A program made the translations under genes and the position numbers. From Diplonema japonicum (taxonomy: Eukaryota > Euglenozoa > Diplonemea > Diplonemida > Diplonemidae): a stretch of 64,000 nucleotides of DNA. Under the pieces are notes generated by a model that did no database searches, was not told the DNA's origin, and worked only from the letters and a program-made list of their open reading frames with translations. Below are positions 56,752 through 64,000 of this stretch, piece by piece. The stretch is taken from positions 434,001 through 498,000 of the forward strand of contig OZ025683.1 of NCBI GenBank assembly GCA_964019335.1, in the 5' to 3' direction. Numbering within the stretch: the stretch's first letter is position 1; every line of letters starts with the position of its first letter.

Positions 56752-58887
56752 ATGCGGGAAGTGCACCACCCAGGGAGCGACTGGTACGGCTGCCCTGCAT
56801 ATGGTGTCGTAAAGCGAGCCAATGGCGATTTCGTCGTCGAGGGCTGCAAGAAGTGCGAAGGGGGCGAGAAGTATTTCAGTTGTTGTGGTAAAGAAGAAGA
56901 GTCTCAGGGGTGTAGCGTGAAGGCAGCTTGGCGGCAAGAAGGGAAGCGTGCCTATATTGAAGGCCGGTGGCGAAGCCCGAAACATGGGATGCTGACCATC
57001 ACACAATACGGTAAGACAGTCTCTGTCCTGTGCCCAGCAGCGCATTGGAGCCCCACTTCGGGGGTTGTAAACCCTGCTTCTCTGTCGCTTCTGAGCACGC
57101 TGGGTATCCTGAAACGAGGTGCAGATGAAGAGGTAAATGCTATTGAGTTCCAGAGCACTGTATGGACGAGGGTGTCACCTATCAACAAGCAGGAAGAGGC
57201 CATGCGCCGCGTGCTGTGTAACTTCTTTCATCTCCATGACAGGGCGAAGCTTGTCGAAGTCGATGGCTTAGTAACGCAATACGACGGTAGGAAGCAGGCC
57301 CTGCGTGACTCACTGGTGGAGTTGTACCATGGGAACAGGAAGGCCCTAGAGACTCTCGACGAGCTGTTCAACACAGCGCCCAAATGGTGGCGTTGCACGT
57401 CCTGCCACGACATCATGAATGCTAGAGTCTTTAAGTACTGCTCGGTGTGCGGCTGCGAGAACAAGCACACACGCAAGACGGCCGTGAAGCGTATGGACGA
57501 CGTATCGCCGAACTTCTTCTACCCCGACACATACGAAATGTCCTACAAAGAACCCACACTGGAGGCAGAGCCTGCTGTGCCGCACCCCGACGAACTAGTG
57601 CACCAGCTCGCGCCGTCGCTGTTGTCCCTTGGCATCTTGTCGGCGGATGTCCCTGGCATTATGAAAAGCGGCTGGGCCAAAACCACCAACCCCGTCCCTA
57701 AGAAGTACGTTGCGGCACGTGTTGGGCGCGCACAAGGGGACAGGAGCTCTTCGGATACCTTGCTGAGGTACGGGACTTTCCCTTCTCGCCCCGTGTTGCA
57801 CACGCGATTTGTGTGTGGAGACGAGGTCACCTTCTCACGACAAGGTATACCCCATAAGGCCACAGTGCTGTTCGTGATAGAGCTCAATCCCGTGTCCTAC
57901 GTAATCCAATTCCAGGACGGCACAGAGAAGGTTACCACTGCAGCCGAGCTAACAAGGATTACGAAGCAGCAATCCGAAAGGCCTCCTGCGATGGCTAGCC
58001 ATGAGAATGGGTTGCCGAACTGGCACCCTGGGTCCGTACACAGAAAACCGCCAGAACCGCCTCAGGAACCAGAGGAAGAAGAAGAGGTCGTGAGCAGAGA
58101 AGAGAGCCAGGAAGTGCCCACGCCTGAGAGTGAACTTGAGGTGCTATGGTCAGAACAAGACACTGATAATGAGTACGAGCGGCCCATATCACTTCGCAGC
58201 AGGACACCCTCTGCTACGTTTTCAGATTACGGGGGTGCGAAGTGGATATGCTTCGACTGCGAGTACAGAGCCAACCCATCTGAGGAGAAGTATTGCTTGG
58301 CTTGTGGAAAAAGGCGTAATGTGGGGAATATCCGAAAAGGCAAAGAGGAGCCTGTGCATACCAGCACACCATTCCTACCAGTTCCGTTGACAAGCTACAT
58401 CCCCCCGATGGAGTCCGATGCCTTCCAGAACTCAGCGTTGAGGTTGCACAACGACTACAGGCTGACTCACCATGCGCCTGAGTTAGCATATGACGCCTCT
58501 CTGGCCGTGAACGCCCAGAAGCAAGCAGAGTTGTGTGCCAGGCTTGTGGGTGTATCGCACGGGCATAATGAAGGGCAGGGACAGAACACTTTTATGAGCG
58601 GCGGCTTGGGCTCTTATAATGCAAAGCAGATCATTGAGATCGCTTGTCAAGCGTGGTACCAAGAGCTGGCTGTGTACAAGAAGACACCTGGTCTGCAAGG
58701 ACTGCAGAATGGTGCTGGGCACTTCACGCAAATCGTGTGGGAAGGGAGCACCCACATGGGTGCTGGGGTCGCCTGGTCTGGATCGCGTGTCTACGTTGTA
58801 GTGAATTACAAGCCGCCGGGCAACGACACTGCCGATCCTATTGTCCTGAAGAATGTACACTTAGAAGACGAAGCCCCCCCCTCTTAG
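56752..58887 (+). CDS. CAP (SCP/PR-1) domain protein with two RanBP2-type zinc fingers
   Basis: 711 aa, single frame. ATG 56752 is 13 nt after the acceptor TCACGCAG (AG 56737-56738). The N-terminal 100 residues have a Cys pattern (CPAYG, then CKKCEGGEKYFSCCG) I cannot place. Residues about 210-236 are a RanBP2-type finger (WWRCTSCHDI, then YCSVCGCE). Residues about 355-405 look Tudor/SH3-like (GDEVTFSRQGIPHKATVLFV). A Glu-rich linker follows, then a second finger near 496-522 (KWICFDCEYRANPSEEKYCLAC). Residues about 557-700 form a CAP domain with the expected His/Glu/Glu/His residues (SHGHNEGQGQN, WYQEL, GHFTQIVWEGSTHMGAG). CAP proteins are normally secreted, but no signal peptide is seen, so this is probably intracellular, similar in that respect to GAPR-1. 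Function unknown. Confidence 0.85.
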   Translation: MREVHHPGSDWYGCPAYGVVKRANGDFVVEGCKKCEGGEKYFSCCGKEEESQGCSVKAAWRQEGKRAYIEGRWRSPKHGMLTITQYGKTVSVLCPAAHWSPTSGVVNPASLSLLSTLGILKRGADEEVNAIEFQSTVWTRVSPINKQEEAMRRVLCNFFHLHDRAKLVEVDGLVTQYDGRKQALRDSLVELYHGNRKALETLDELFNTAPKWWRCTSCHDIMNARVFKYCSVCGCENKHTRKTAVKRMDDVSPNFFYPDTYEMSYKEPTLEAEPAVPHPDELVHQLAPSLLSLGILSADVPGIMKSGWAKTTNPVPKKYVAARVGRAQGDRSSSDTLLRYGTFPSRPVLHTRFVCGDEVTFSRQGIPHKATVLFVIELNPVSYVIQFQDGTEKVTTAAELTRITKQQSERPPAMASHENGLPNWHPGSVHRKPPEPPQEPEEEEEVVSREESQEVPTPESELEVLWSEQDTDNEYERPISLRSRTPSATFSDYGGAKWICFDCEYRANPSEEKYCLACGKRRNVGNIRKGKEEPVHTSTPFLPVPLTSYIPPMESDAFQNSALRLHNDYRLTHHAPELAYDASLAVNAQKQAELCARLVGVSHGHNEGQGQNTFMSGGLGSYNAKQIIEIACQAWYQELAVYKKTPGLQGLQNGAGHFTQIVWEGSTHMGAGVAWSGSRVYVVVNYKPPGNDTADPIVLKNVHLEDEAPPS

Positions 58888-58956
58888 CAGTAGCATGTAT
58901 CTGTATTTGTATCAGCCACCAACCTACCCCTTGTGTACCCCACGCACAGTATAAAG

Positions 58957-60763
58957 ATGGCCACTGCAAGTGGCGGGTCGGAGACGGCTGTCATGATGCC
59001 ACCGCCGTGCGAAGTACCCGAAAAGCTCAAATCATTTGCCATGAAGGACTTACTGTTCATCCAAACAGTGCAGAAGGTATGGTCGTCTCGCACTAACGCA
59101 CGTCCACACAGTACAACAGCAGAGCAGGAAGGTCGGAGCGAGTACTACTGTTGCGTCCACAGGCCCTTCTTCTTGCTTCGGTCAAGCCAGTTTGTATAAC
59201 GAGAAATATTCGGCTTCAAAAAATATCTGAGATCCTTATCGAGAAGACAGGTCAAGTGAGTGAGCTTGGCTTCATCATCAAAGACGACTTCGGTGTCAAG
59301 CTGATGTTCCCCAAGAATTCGTCGCCCACGGCAGACGACTTCCTGAGAACCATCACATCCATCCTCAGGGCGCAGAACAAGATGCCTCCAAAGATCACGC
59401 CTGTCCCGGGTGAGGGAAAGACCTCGAAACAGGATGGGCTGCACTCACGAATGAATAAGAAATCTATCAAAAAGCCGCCAAAGTTCGTACCGCCATTCAA
59501 GCAAGCTGAGGAGAGGAAAAGACAGCAGATTTCACAGTCATCTCAGTTAGAAAGCCCCAGGGAACCACCGCCGCCACCCGAGGGGCCTGCCGTTGAGATG
59601 CAAGGCATGTCGCCGACACCCGTCGCGTCGCCTGAGTCGCCGCCTATGTCACCCCCGCCTCCTGAAGACGTACTGTCAACATCCCTCGCACAGTCGCAGC
59701 CACAACTCGAATCAAAGAAGCAAGAGCTTTACTCCTCGGAGCACCAGACAAGCATACCACCTCAGCAGCCTCCACATATAGACGTGCCACAGCAAGCTCA
59801 AATACAACCACCATCTGAACGAAAGACTGGCGGCAGTGACGGCTACGTGCATTACAAACAAAAGGCCAACGTGCCCCCGTTGCAGGTCGTCAACAGCTCT
59901 CCATATTACGTGGACTCCTACAGGTATGAATGATGTTACTGAAATATACATTTTGACACAGGCCTGTGAAAAACAGAGTGGACTTCAACCAGTTAGAGGG
60001 CGTCATCAGCGACAGCCCGCATTGCGAAAGCCCGCATAGCCATTACTCGCTTGGGTCGCCGACGGAATTGAACTTGCAGCACCACAACTCCTACAAGGGC
60101 GACTGGCTGATGCGTTCTATGGCAGATGCTTTGGAACTGGAGGTATGGTTTTGATGAGATTGCCAACACGGTACAGATCACGGACTTAGAGGAGACGAAC
60201 CAGAAGCTCCGCTTAGATCTCATAGATGAGAAGGAGCTGCGTCACAAGAACGAACTGGCGTTGCATGAGAAGGTATGGTTGTTGTTTCTTGTCACATAAC
60301 ATAAAAGGTGGCAACGTTAGTGAAGCGGGTAGATCAGCAACAGAGGATCATCGACATGTACGAGCAGCGAGATGTTTTGAAGGAGAGACTGACCAAGGGG
60401 GACAGCCTCCCCTCCAACCCACCTGTGTCATATGGGTCTGTAGCATCGTCATCGCCCGTGCCACTGCGGTCCGAGAGCATGCCGTCGCACACTTCGCAAG
60501 CACATAGCAACGTGGAACAGCAGGTTCGCCAGCAGCTCTACAATCAACAGCAGTACCCCTACCAGCTCTCCACATACCACGCGCACTCTTCGCAAACAGG
60601 CGAACGCGGAAACCAAATGCCCCGTATCGACAACAGCACACCTGTCTTCTCAACTGAAAGCCCCCCTCGTTACTGCCCAGCCCCCATCCAGCCACACACT
60701 GCCCCAGTGCAGTACGACTCTGTCGCCTCCGCCAAGTCATCCAGACTCCTTAACTTGATTTAG
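58957..60763 (+). CDS. PH-like / Pro-Gln-rich / coiled-coil protein, unknown function
   Basis: Five exons: 58957-59076, 59112-59923, 59962-60142, 60177-60272, 60308-60763. Introns are 35, 38, 34 and 35 nt. The product is 554 aa. ATG 58957 follows the acceptor CGCACAG (AG 58948-58949) by 7 nt. Residues about 25-120 have a strand pattern (VQK-YNSRAGRSERVLLLR, then ITRNIRLQKISEILIEK, then LGFIIKDDFGVKLMFP) resembling a PH-like or myosin-TH1-like lipid-binding fold. I infer this from spacing only. A long Pro/Gln/Ser-rich region follows, then a short coiled coil (LEETNQKLRLDLIDEKEL to VDQQQRIIDMYEQRD) spread over exons 4 and 5. A Ser/Gln/Pro-rich tail completes it. Each junction keeps the frame, supporting the model. 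Confidence 0.7.
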
Positions 60764-60885
60764 ACACCCAGCTGTGTAGCTCTTTCCCCTTTTTCCATTT
60801 GTATTGTAACACAGTCTGTTTCTAGTCATTTTTGTTTCGTTGCACTCACCCAGCCCGTGCCCCGGCCAATTCCAAGTAGGTGGGG

Positions 60886-61467
60886 ATGTCCCTATACAAT
60901 GTGCAAAAAGAATTGCAAAAAAAGAAAGCAACGGGTGTGATTAAGTGCCCATGCTGTAGCTACAAAGCAATGTACGAGGAAGCCCTCGAGAGGCACTTTC
61001 AGGCCTACCACACGGGGAGGGATAAGAAGCGAGGGAAGAATACTTTTAAAGAAGTGCAGAGGGAGATGACGGCACGGGAGAGGAACAAGTTGTTTCAGGG
61101 AACTGCGTACAAGGCAGATTTGCAGTCAGCATGCTTGGGGCTTCCGCATCACGCGCTCTTCACCGAAGTTCATCGCCTCAAGGCATCCACCGACCCCATG
61201 GTGCCTGTGGTTGATACCGGGTACTGGTCACGTTCGACAGGGCAGACTTCCAGGCCGCCCTGCTTGGTGCAACCGACGAGTCCGCCAGTGATGTGCAGCT
61301 ATGATCAGCAAGGCGACTACTCCAACTGGCACACTTCACTGCGTTCCAGCCAGCCAAAGGCGCGCTCACAACCGCGAGATGTACGCACCCGTATGCTCAT
61401 GTCGCCCCCCATCCCTTCTGTCCCCTGCGCACTGCCCCAACTACCCGATGGTCCGATAATGGTCTAA
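60886..61467 (+). CDS. Small protein with one C2H2-type zinc finger
   Basis: 193 aa from ATG 60886 (MSLYNVQKELQ). The acceptor is probably the AG at 60875-60876 or 60878-60879. A single finger at residues about 21-42 reads CPCCSYKAMYEEALERHFQA followed by YH, i.e. C-x2-C-x12-H-x4-H. A basic stretch (GRDKKRGKNTFKEVQ) follows, then a Ser/Pro-rich, probably disordered tail. A single finger plus basic patch could bind RNA, DNA or protein. No family assigned. No intron needed. Confidence 0.65.
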   Translation: MSLYNVQKELQKKKATGVIKCPCCSYKAMYEEALERHFQAYHTGRDKKRGKNTFKEVQREMTARERNKLFQGTAYKADLQSACLGLPHHALFTEVHRLKASTDPMVPVVDTGYWSRSTGQTSRPPCLVQPTSPPVMCSYDQQGDYSNWHTSLRSSQPKARSQPRDVRTRMLMSPPIPSVPCALPQLPDGPIMV

Positions 61468-61556
61468 TATCACTAGAACCCCTCTGGGGGCTGTTGTACT
61501 GTACATGAAAGTAAGTGTTGACATCACACCCGCCACAAAGAAATCGCACAGGGAAA

Positions 61557-62171
61557 ATGATCCCTGCTTATCGTCGGTCGAGGATGCGACCCGCACCTGT
61601 CCATGAGGGGGACAGAAGAGTACGGCGGAGGTTGCGGAGTGACACAGAGCCGGTGCGTAGTAGCTCCGCCGTAGTGCGATTGCCTGACAGTGTACTTGCT
61701 GTTGTGTTCGCATATCTCCCCTTTGTTCCGTACCATTTCAATGTCAGCCTTGCCTGCAGAAGATTCCGTGCGGTCAGCGCTAGTGAATTCTACTGGAAGG
61801 AGCTGTGCACCAAGCCCTGTCCAGCTCAGTTCCCAGGTACACCTACAGCTAAGCGGGCTTTTCTGTATTATAAGTCCAGCAAAGGCAGGTGTGCTGTGTG
61901 CTTTGCAAGATGTCTTGCCCAAAGTGTACCTTTGGGAGACCCTTGGAATCTTCCGATATGTATGTCTTGTTTCGACACCTTACTCGTACCGCTGAGCACC
62001 GCCAAGCAAAAAATAAATGTTGTGGGCGTACCTCGAGTGCCATCTCTGCGCTTTAAGTTCATCCTCAAGAGCTTCTGCGAGGGGACCTACCCTTATCCTA
62101 CACGTGCCATGTCCATGCTGCCCGATCCGCTGCAGGTCGTCACACTTTTGCATGGCGACCTCGTGCAGTAA
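61557..62171 (+). CDS. F-box-like protein with Cys-rich C-terminal region
   Basis: 204 aa. ATG 61557 is 5 nt after the acceptor ATCGCACAG (AG 61550-61551). After an Arg-rich N-terminus, residues about 42-82 fit an F-box: LPDSVLAVVFAYLPFVPYHF, then NVSLACRRFRAVSASEFYWK. F-box proteins link substrates to SCF ubiquitin ligases through Skp1. Further on, CAVCFARC and ICMSCF could form a small zinc site. No substrate-binding repeats are present, and the protein is short for the family. The upstream in-frame TTG at 61515 is not a credible start. Confidence 0.68.
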   Translation: MIPAYRRSRMRPAPVHEGDRRVRRRLRSDTEPVRSSSAVVRLPDSVLAVVFAYLPFVPYHFNVSLACRRFRAVSASEFYWKELCTKPCPAQFPGTPTAKRAFLYYKSSKGRCAVCFARCLAQSVPLGDPWNLPICMSCFDTLLVPLSTAKQKINVVGVPRVPSLRFKFILKSFCEGTYPYPTRAMSMLPDPLQVVTLLHGDLVQ

Positions 62172-62577
62172 ATTTTGCCAGGTGGTGGGGATAACATGAA
62201 AATATAAGAAAAACATCAGATGTGTTGTTCGCTGTTGACCTCCTCGGTCATCACCGGTAGCGCCCGAGTGGAAGAACATAATGCAGATGCTCAGGGTGAC
62301 GACAACAGGCAGCAAACTGCACGAGCGCAGAATCTTGGTTACCCGGGACGCACCGGCTGGGGTTGAGCTGTACACCGCACGCATTAAAGACACGACGCGG
62401 AACGCAGAAGAAGCTACAACTCGGCCGCGGCGCGCCCCCTGTAATCAAGTAGACAGTTCTTGTGCAGGGAGCCGCCAACACCGGCCTCCTTTAACTCATA
62501 TATAAATTTTTGTTTTTTATGTATTTTGTCGTAATTTTTATTTTATAATTGCACCACACCCAGCACACAGCATCAAC
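62172..62577. other. Spacer with a doubtful short frame
   Basis: 405 bases between the F-box gene and the last gene. It is GC-rich until about 62490, then T/A-rich up to the acceptor CCAGCACACAG (AG 62569-62570). A 74-codon ATG frame lies at 62281-62505 with GC-rich composition like the genes, but it lacks a clear acceptor upstream and any recognisable motif. It could be a small gene, 3' UTR or chance. Confidence 0.4.
62281..62505 (+). CDS. Possible small protein, unsupported by motif
   Basis: 74 codons, MQMLRVTTTGSKLHERRILV onward, Arg/Thr-rich. It is reported only because it occupies most of a gene-like GC-rich island between two real genes. No family, no signal peptide, and no nearby trans-splice acceptor of the kind seen before the other genes. 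Confidence 0.22.
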   Translation: MQMLRVTTTGSKLHERRILVTRDAPAGVELYTARIKDTTRNAEEATTRPRRAPCNQVDSSCAGSRQHRPPLTHI

Positions 62578-64000
62578 ATGCAGAAGGAGAGCAACAACCC
62601 CTTCACGCATATTTACGCAAGCACGCGGCTGGTGTGCGACAGGGGCGGTGCAACTCATGACACAAAACCGTTCTTCGAGTTGGGGTGTGGACACTGTCTA
62701 TGTCAAAACTGTGTTCTTATATCAGGCAAGGAGTGCCCCTTATGTGGGTGGGTGTCACATGTGGCTGTGACCGGCATGTACAGTATGTACAGCCAGACTT
62801 TAGCACCCCCCAAAGGCGTGGCAAATATCACCATGCCTGAACCTTGCAACACTTTGTTCAATGCCTTTGGTTTCTATTTGGGAGCGTCACTGGCGGTAGA
62901 GATGGCTTTCCTCTTTCTTAATAGAGTGTTCTCAGAAGCAACAGCATCCCAGTGCGTTATCTCTGTTTTCAATAGCATAGGTGAAGCTGTCCCCGACCAA
63001 TTCGTCACCAATATTATAAAAGAAGTACACTGGAAGTCTCTCCAAGTGAAGAGCCACACATCCTTCCCCACAACCGCAGCCTTTCCTTTGGCTGGTTTCG
63101 AAGAGCAACTTGAGAAGATGCGCCACCATGCAATACCCCAAGCACTGGTTGTATCAAAACACGCCACACATCTTACCTTGCTCCTCGACAGCAGTAGGTA
63201 TCACGTGTTCGACCCTTATGGTTTGGACAGAAAGCGACTTCCTTACATAGCTACCTTCGACTGCCTTGATGGGCTGCTGGTGTTCCTCAAGCAGCGTCTG
63301 CGGAATGGGAGCGCCCCTGACTTCACAGACTGTCCTGATGTGTGCGAGATGCAAGTCCATGAAATAGTTGCGCTCACAACACCACAGGCAAGCACAGCGT
63401 TCAGGCAGCCCACAGCCAGCGCCACGGGCAGTATCGGTAGTATCACCGACTCTTACAGCTCCCGTTACACATCACAGCTGCCACCACAGCAACCTATCCT
63501 TGCGCAGCCCCCTCAGTCCCGGGTATTGCCGCACTCAAAACCCCAGCCAGCATCCCAGCCTCCTGCAGACGCACCACCCCTCATTATGTCTGCCATACAT
63601 CACCTGCGTGCTGTTGCTTCTGGTGCACCACTCTCAACTCATGCGCCAACAGAATTTCCGCAACCCTCCAGATCCACCACAGAGACTACTAGAGATTACA
63701 GCGTGTCAGAGAGGTTTGTGAACGCAGAGTTACCTGTGGAACGTGTCGAAGAGGCTGCATTGGGCCTTCCGGAGGCACCATGGCTGGGAGCAGAGGCGGA
63801 GAAGCTTCTTGGTGATTACAAAGGAATCTTGGAGAGTCTTTATGCACAACAAGCACAGGAGTGGCAGCAGCTTTACGGTTGGGAGAAGTGCGCGGCGAGC
63901 ACTCTGCGGTGCAATCAGTACCTTAAAACGCACAAACCCACACCAGCGAAGATACTCGGGACTTTCTTTAATCCTTCGAAGATGGGGTCGATGGTGGAGA
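62578..64000 (+). CDS. RING-like finger protein, 5' part, cut by window end
   Basis: Open frame of 474 codons from ATG 62578 (7 nt after the acceptor at 62569-62570) to the last base with no stop. Residues about 22-62 resemble a RING finger: VCDRGG, then FELGCGHCLCQNC and ECPLCGW. The first Cys pair is incomplete, so it is RING-like rather than canonical. A folded region at about 85-255 includes ALVVSKHATHLTLLL and YHVFDPYGLDRKRLP, a pattern seen in some papain-fold peptidases, but I cannot identify a full catalytic triad. After a Gln/Pro/Ser-rich linker (about 275-375) a helical region begins (EAPWLGAEAEKLLGDYKGI). A ubiquitin-related role is plausible from the RING-like part only (inference). 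Confidence 0.7.
   Translation, partial: MQKESNNPFTHIYASTRLVCDRGGATHDTKPFFELGCGHCLCQNCVLISGKECPLCGWVSHVAVTGMYSMYSQTLAPPKGVANITMPEPCNTLFNAFGFYLGASLAVEMAFLFLNRVFSEATASQCVISVFNSIGEAVPDQFVTNIIKEVHWKSLQVKSHTSFPTTAAFPLAGFEEQLEKMRHHAIPQALVVSKHATHLTLLLDSSRYHVFDPYGLDRKRLPYIATFDCLDGLLVFLKQRLRNGSAPDFTDCPDVCEMQVHEIVALTTPQASTAFRQPTASATGSIGSITDSYSSRYTSQLPPQQPILAQPPQSRVLPHSKPQPASQPPADAPPLIMSAIHHLRAVASGAPLSTHAPTEFPQPSRSTTETTRDYSVSERFVNAELPVERVEEAALGLPEAPWLGAEAEKLLGDYKGILESLYAQQAQEWQQLYGWEKCAASTLRCNQYLKTHKPTPAKILGTFFNPSKMGSMVE

Noticed and set aside
62245-62330. tRNA-like A-box sequence near CGCCCGAGTGG
   Set aside because: No matching B box or cloverleaf pairing downstream.

Overview
This is nuclear DNA from a flagellated microbial eukaryote, not a prokaryote. 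The evidence is 26 spliceosomal introns I could place from reading frames, a spliceosomal Sm protein gene (SmE), a kinesin-3, a four-domain voltage-gated cation channel and a very large modular receptor. Every convincing host gene lies on the + strand. Genes follow each other closely, and most start codons sit 2-20 nt after a YAG acceptor that has no donor of its own. That layout (one-way gene arrays, an orphan 3' splice site before each ATG, plus ordinary GTATG...ACAG cis-introns of 31-77 nt) points to spliced-leader trans-splicing and polycistronic transcription. My best guess is a euglenozoan, most likely a diplonemid. This rests on architecture only, because no spliced-leader gene was found here.

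Layout. 1-384: 3' end of an N-terminal acetyltransferase (Naa10). 830-2835: a type I membrane protein. 2836-9085: a gene-poor stretch of homopolymers with two decayed piggyBac-like transposons in minus orientation. One (5208-7014) is bounded by TTAA and a 13-bp inverted repeat; the other (7802-9019) is bounded by a TTAT duplication and a perfect 14-bp inverted repeat. 9086-21897: a cytoskeleton-leaning group with a short coiled-coil protein, a kinesin-3 with FHA domain, a DUF445 membrane protein, a coiled-coil/PDZ-like protein, an 825-aa coiled-coil protein and a Lys/Glu-rich helical protein. 22301-27077: housekeeping genes (ASTRA/GNB1L-type WD40 protein, SmE, GT61 glycosyltransferase, nucleoside hydrolase).

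27180-51647 holds one enormous gene of about 8,100 residues. It has a signal peptide, kringle-like region, hundreds of cysteine-rich modules, EGF-like, C-type-lectin-like, PAN-like and IPT-like domains, then a polytopic C-terminus with a WW domain. One reading-frame break lies just before the membrane part. It is followed directly by a 1,543-aa four-domain channel (51810-56556) whose pore signature reads D/T/E/D. After that come a CAP-domain protein with RanBP2-type zinc fingers, a PH-like/coiled-coil protein, a C2H2 protein, an F-box-like protein, and the 5' part of a RING-like gene cut by the window end.

The adjacent giant receptor and channel suggest a surface-sensing/ion-signalling theme, and the kinesin/coiled-coil run a cytoskeletal one. 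In a constitutively transcribed polycistron, however, neighbourhood is weak evidence for shared function.
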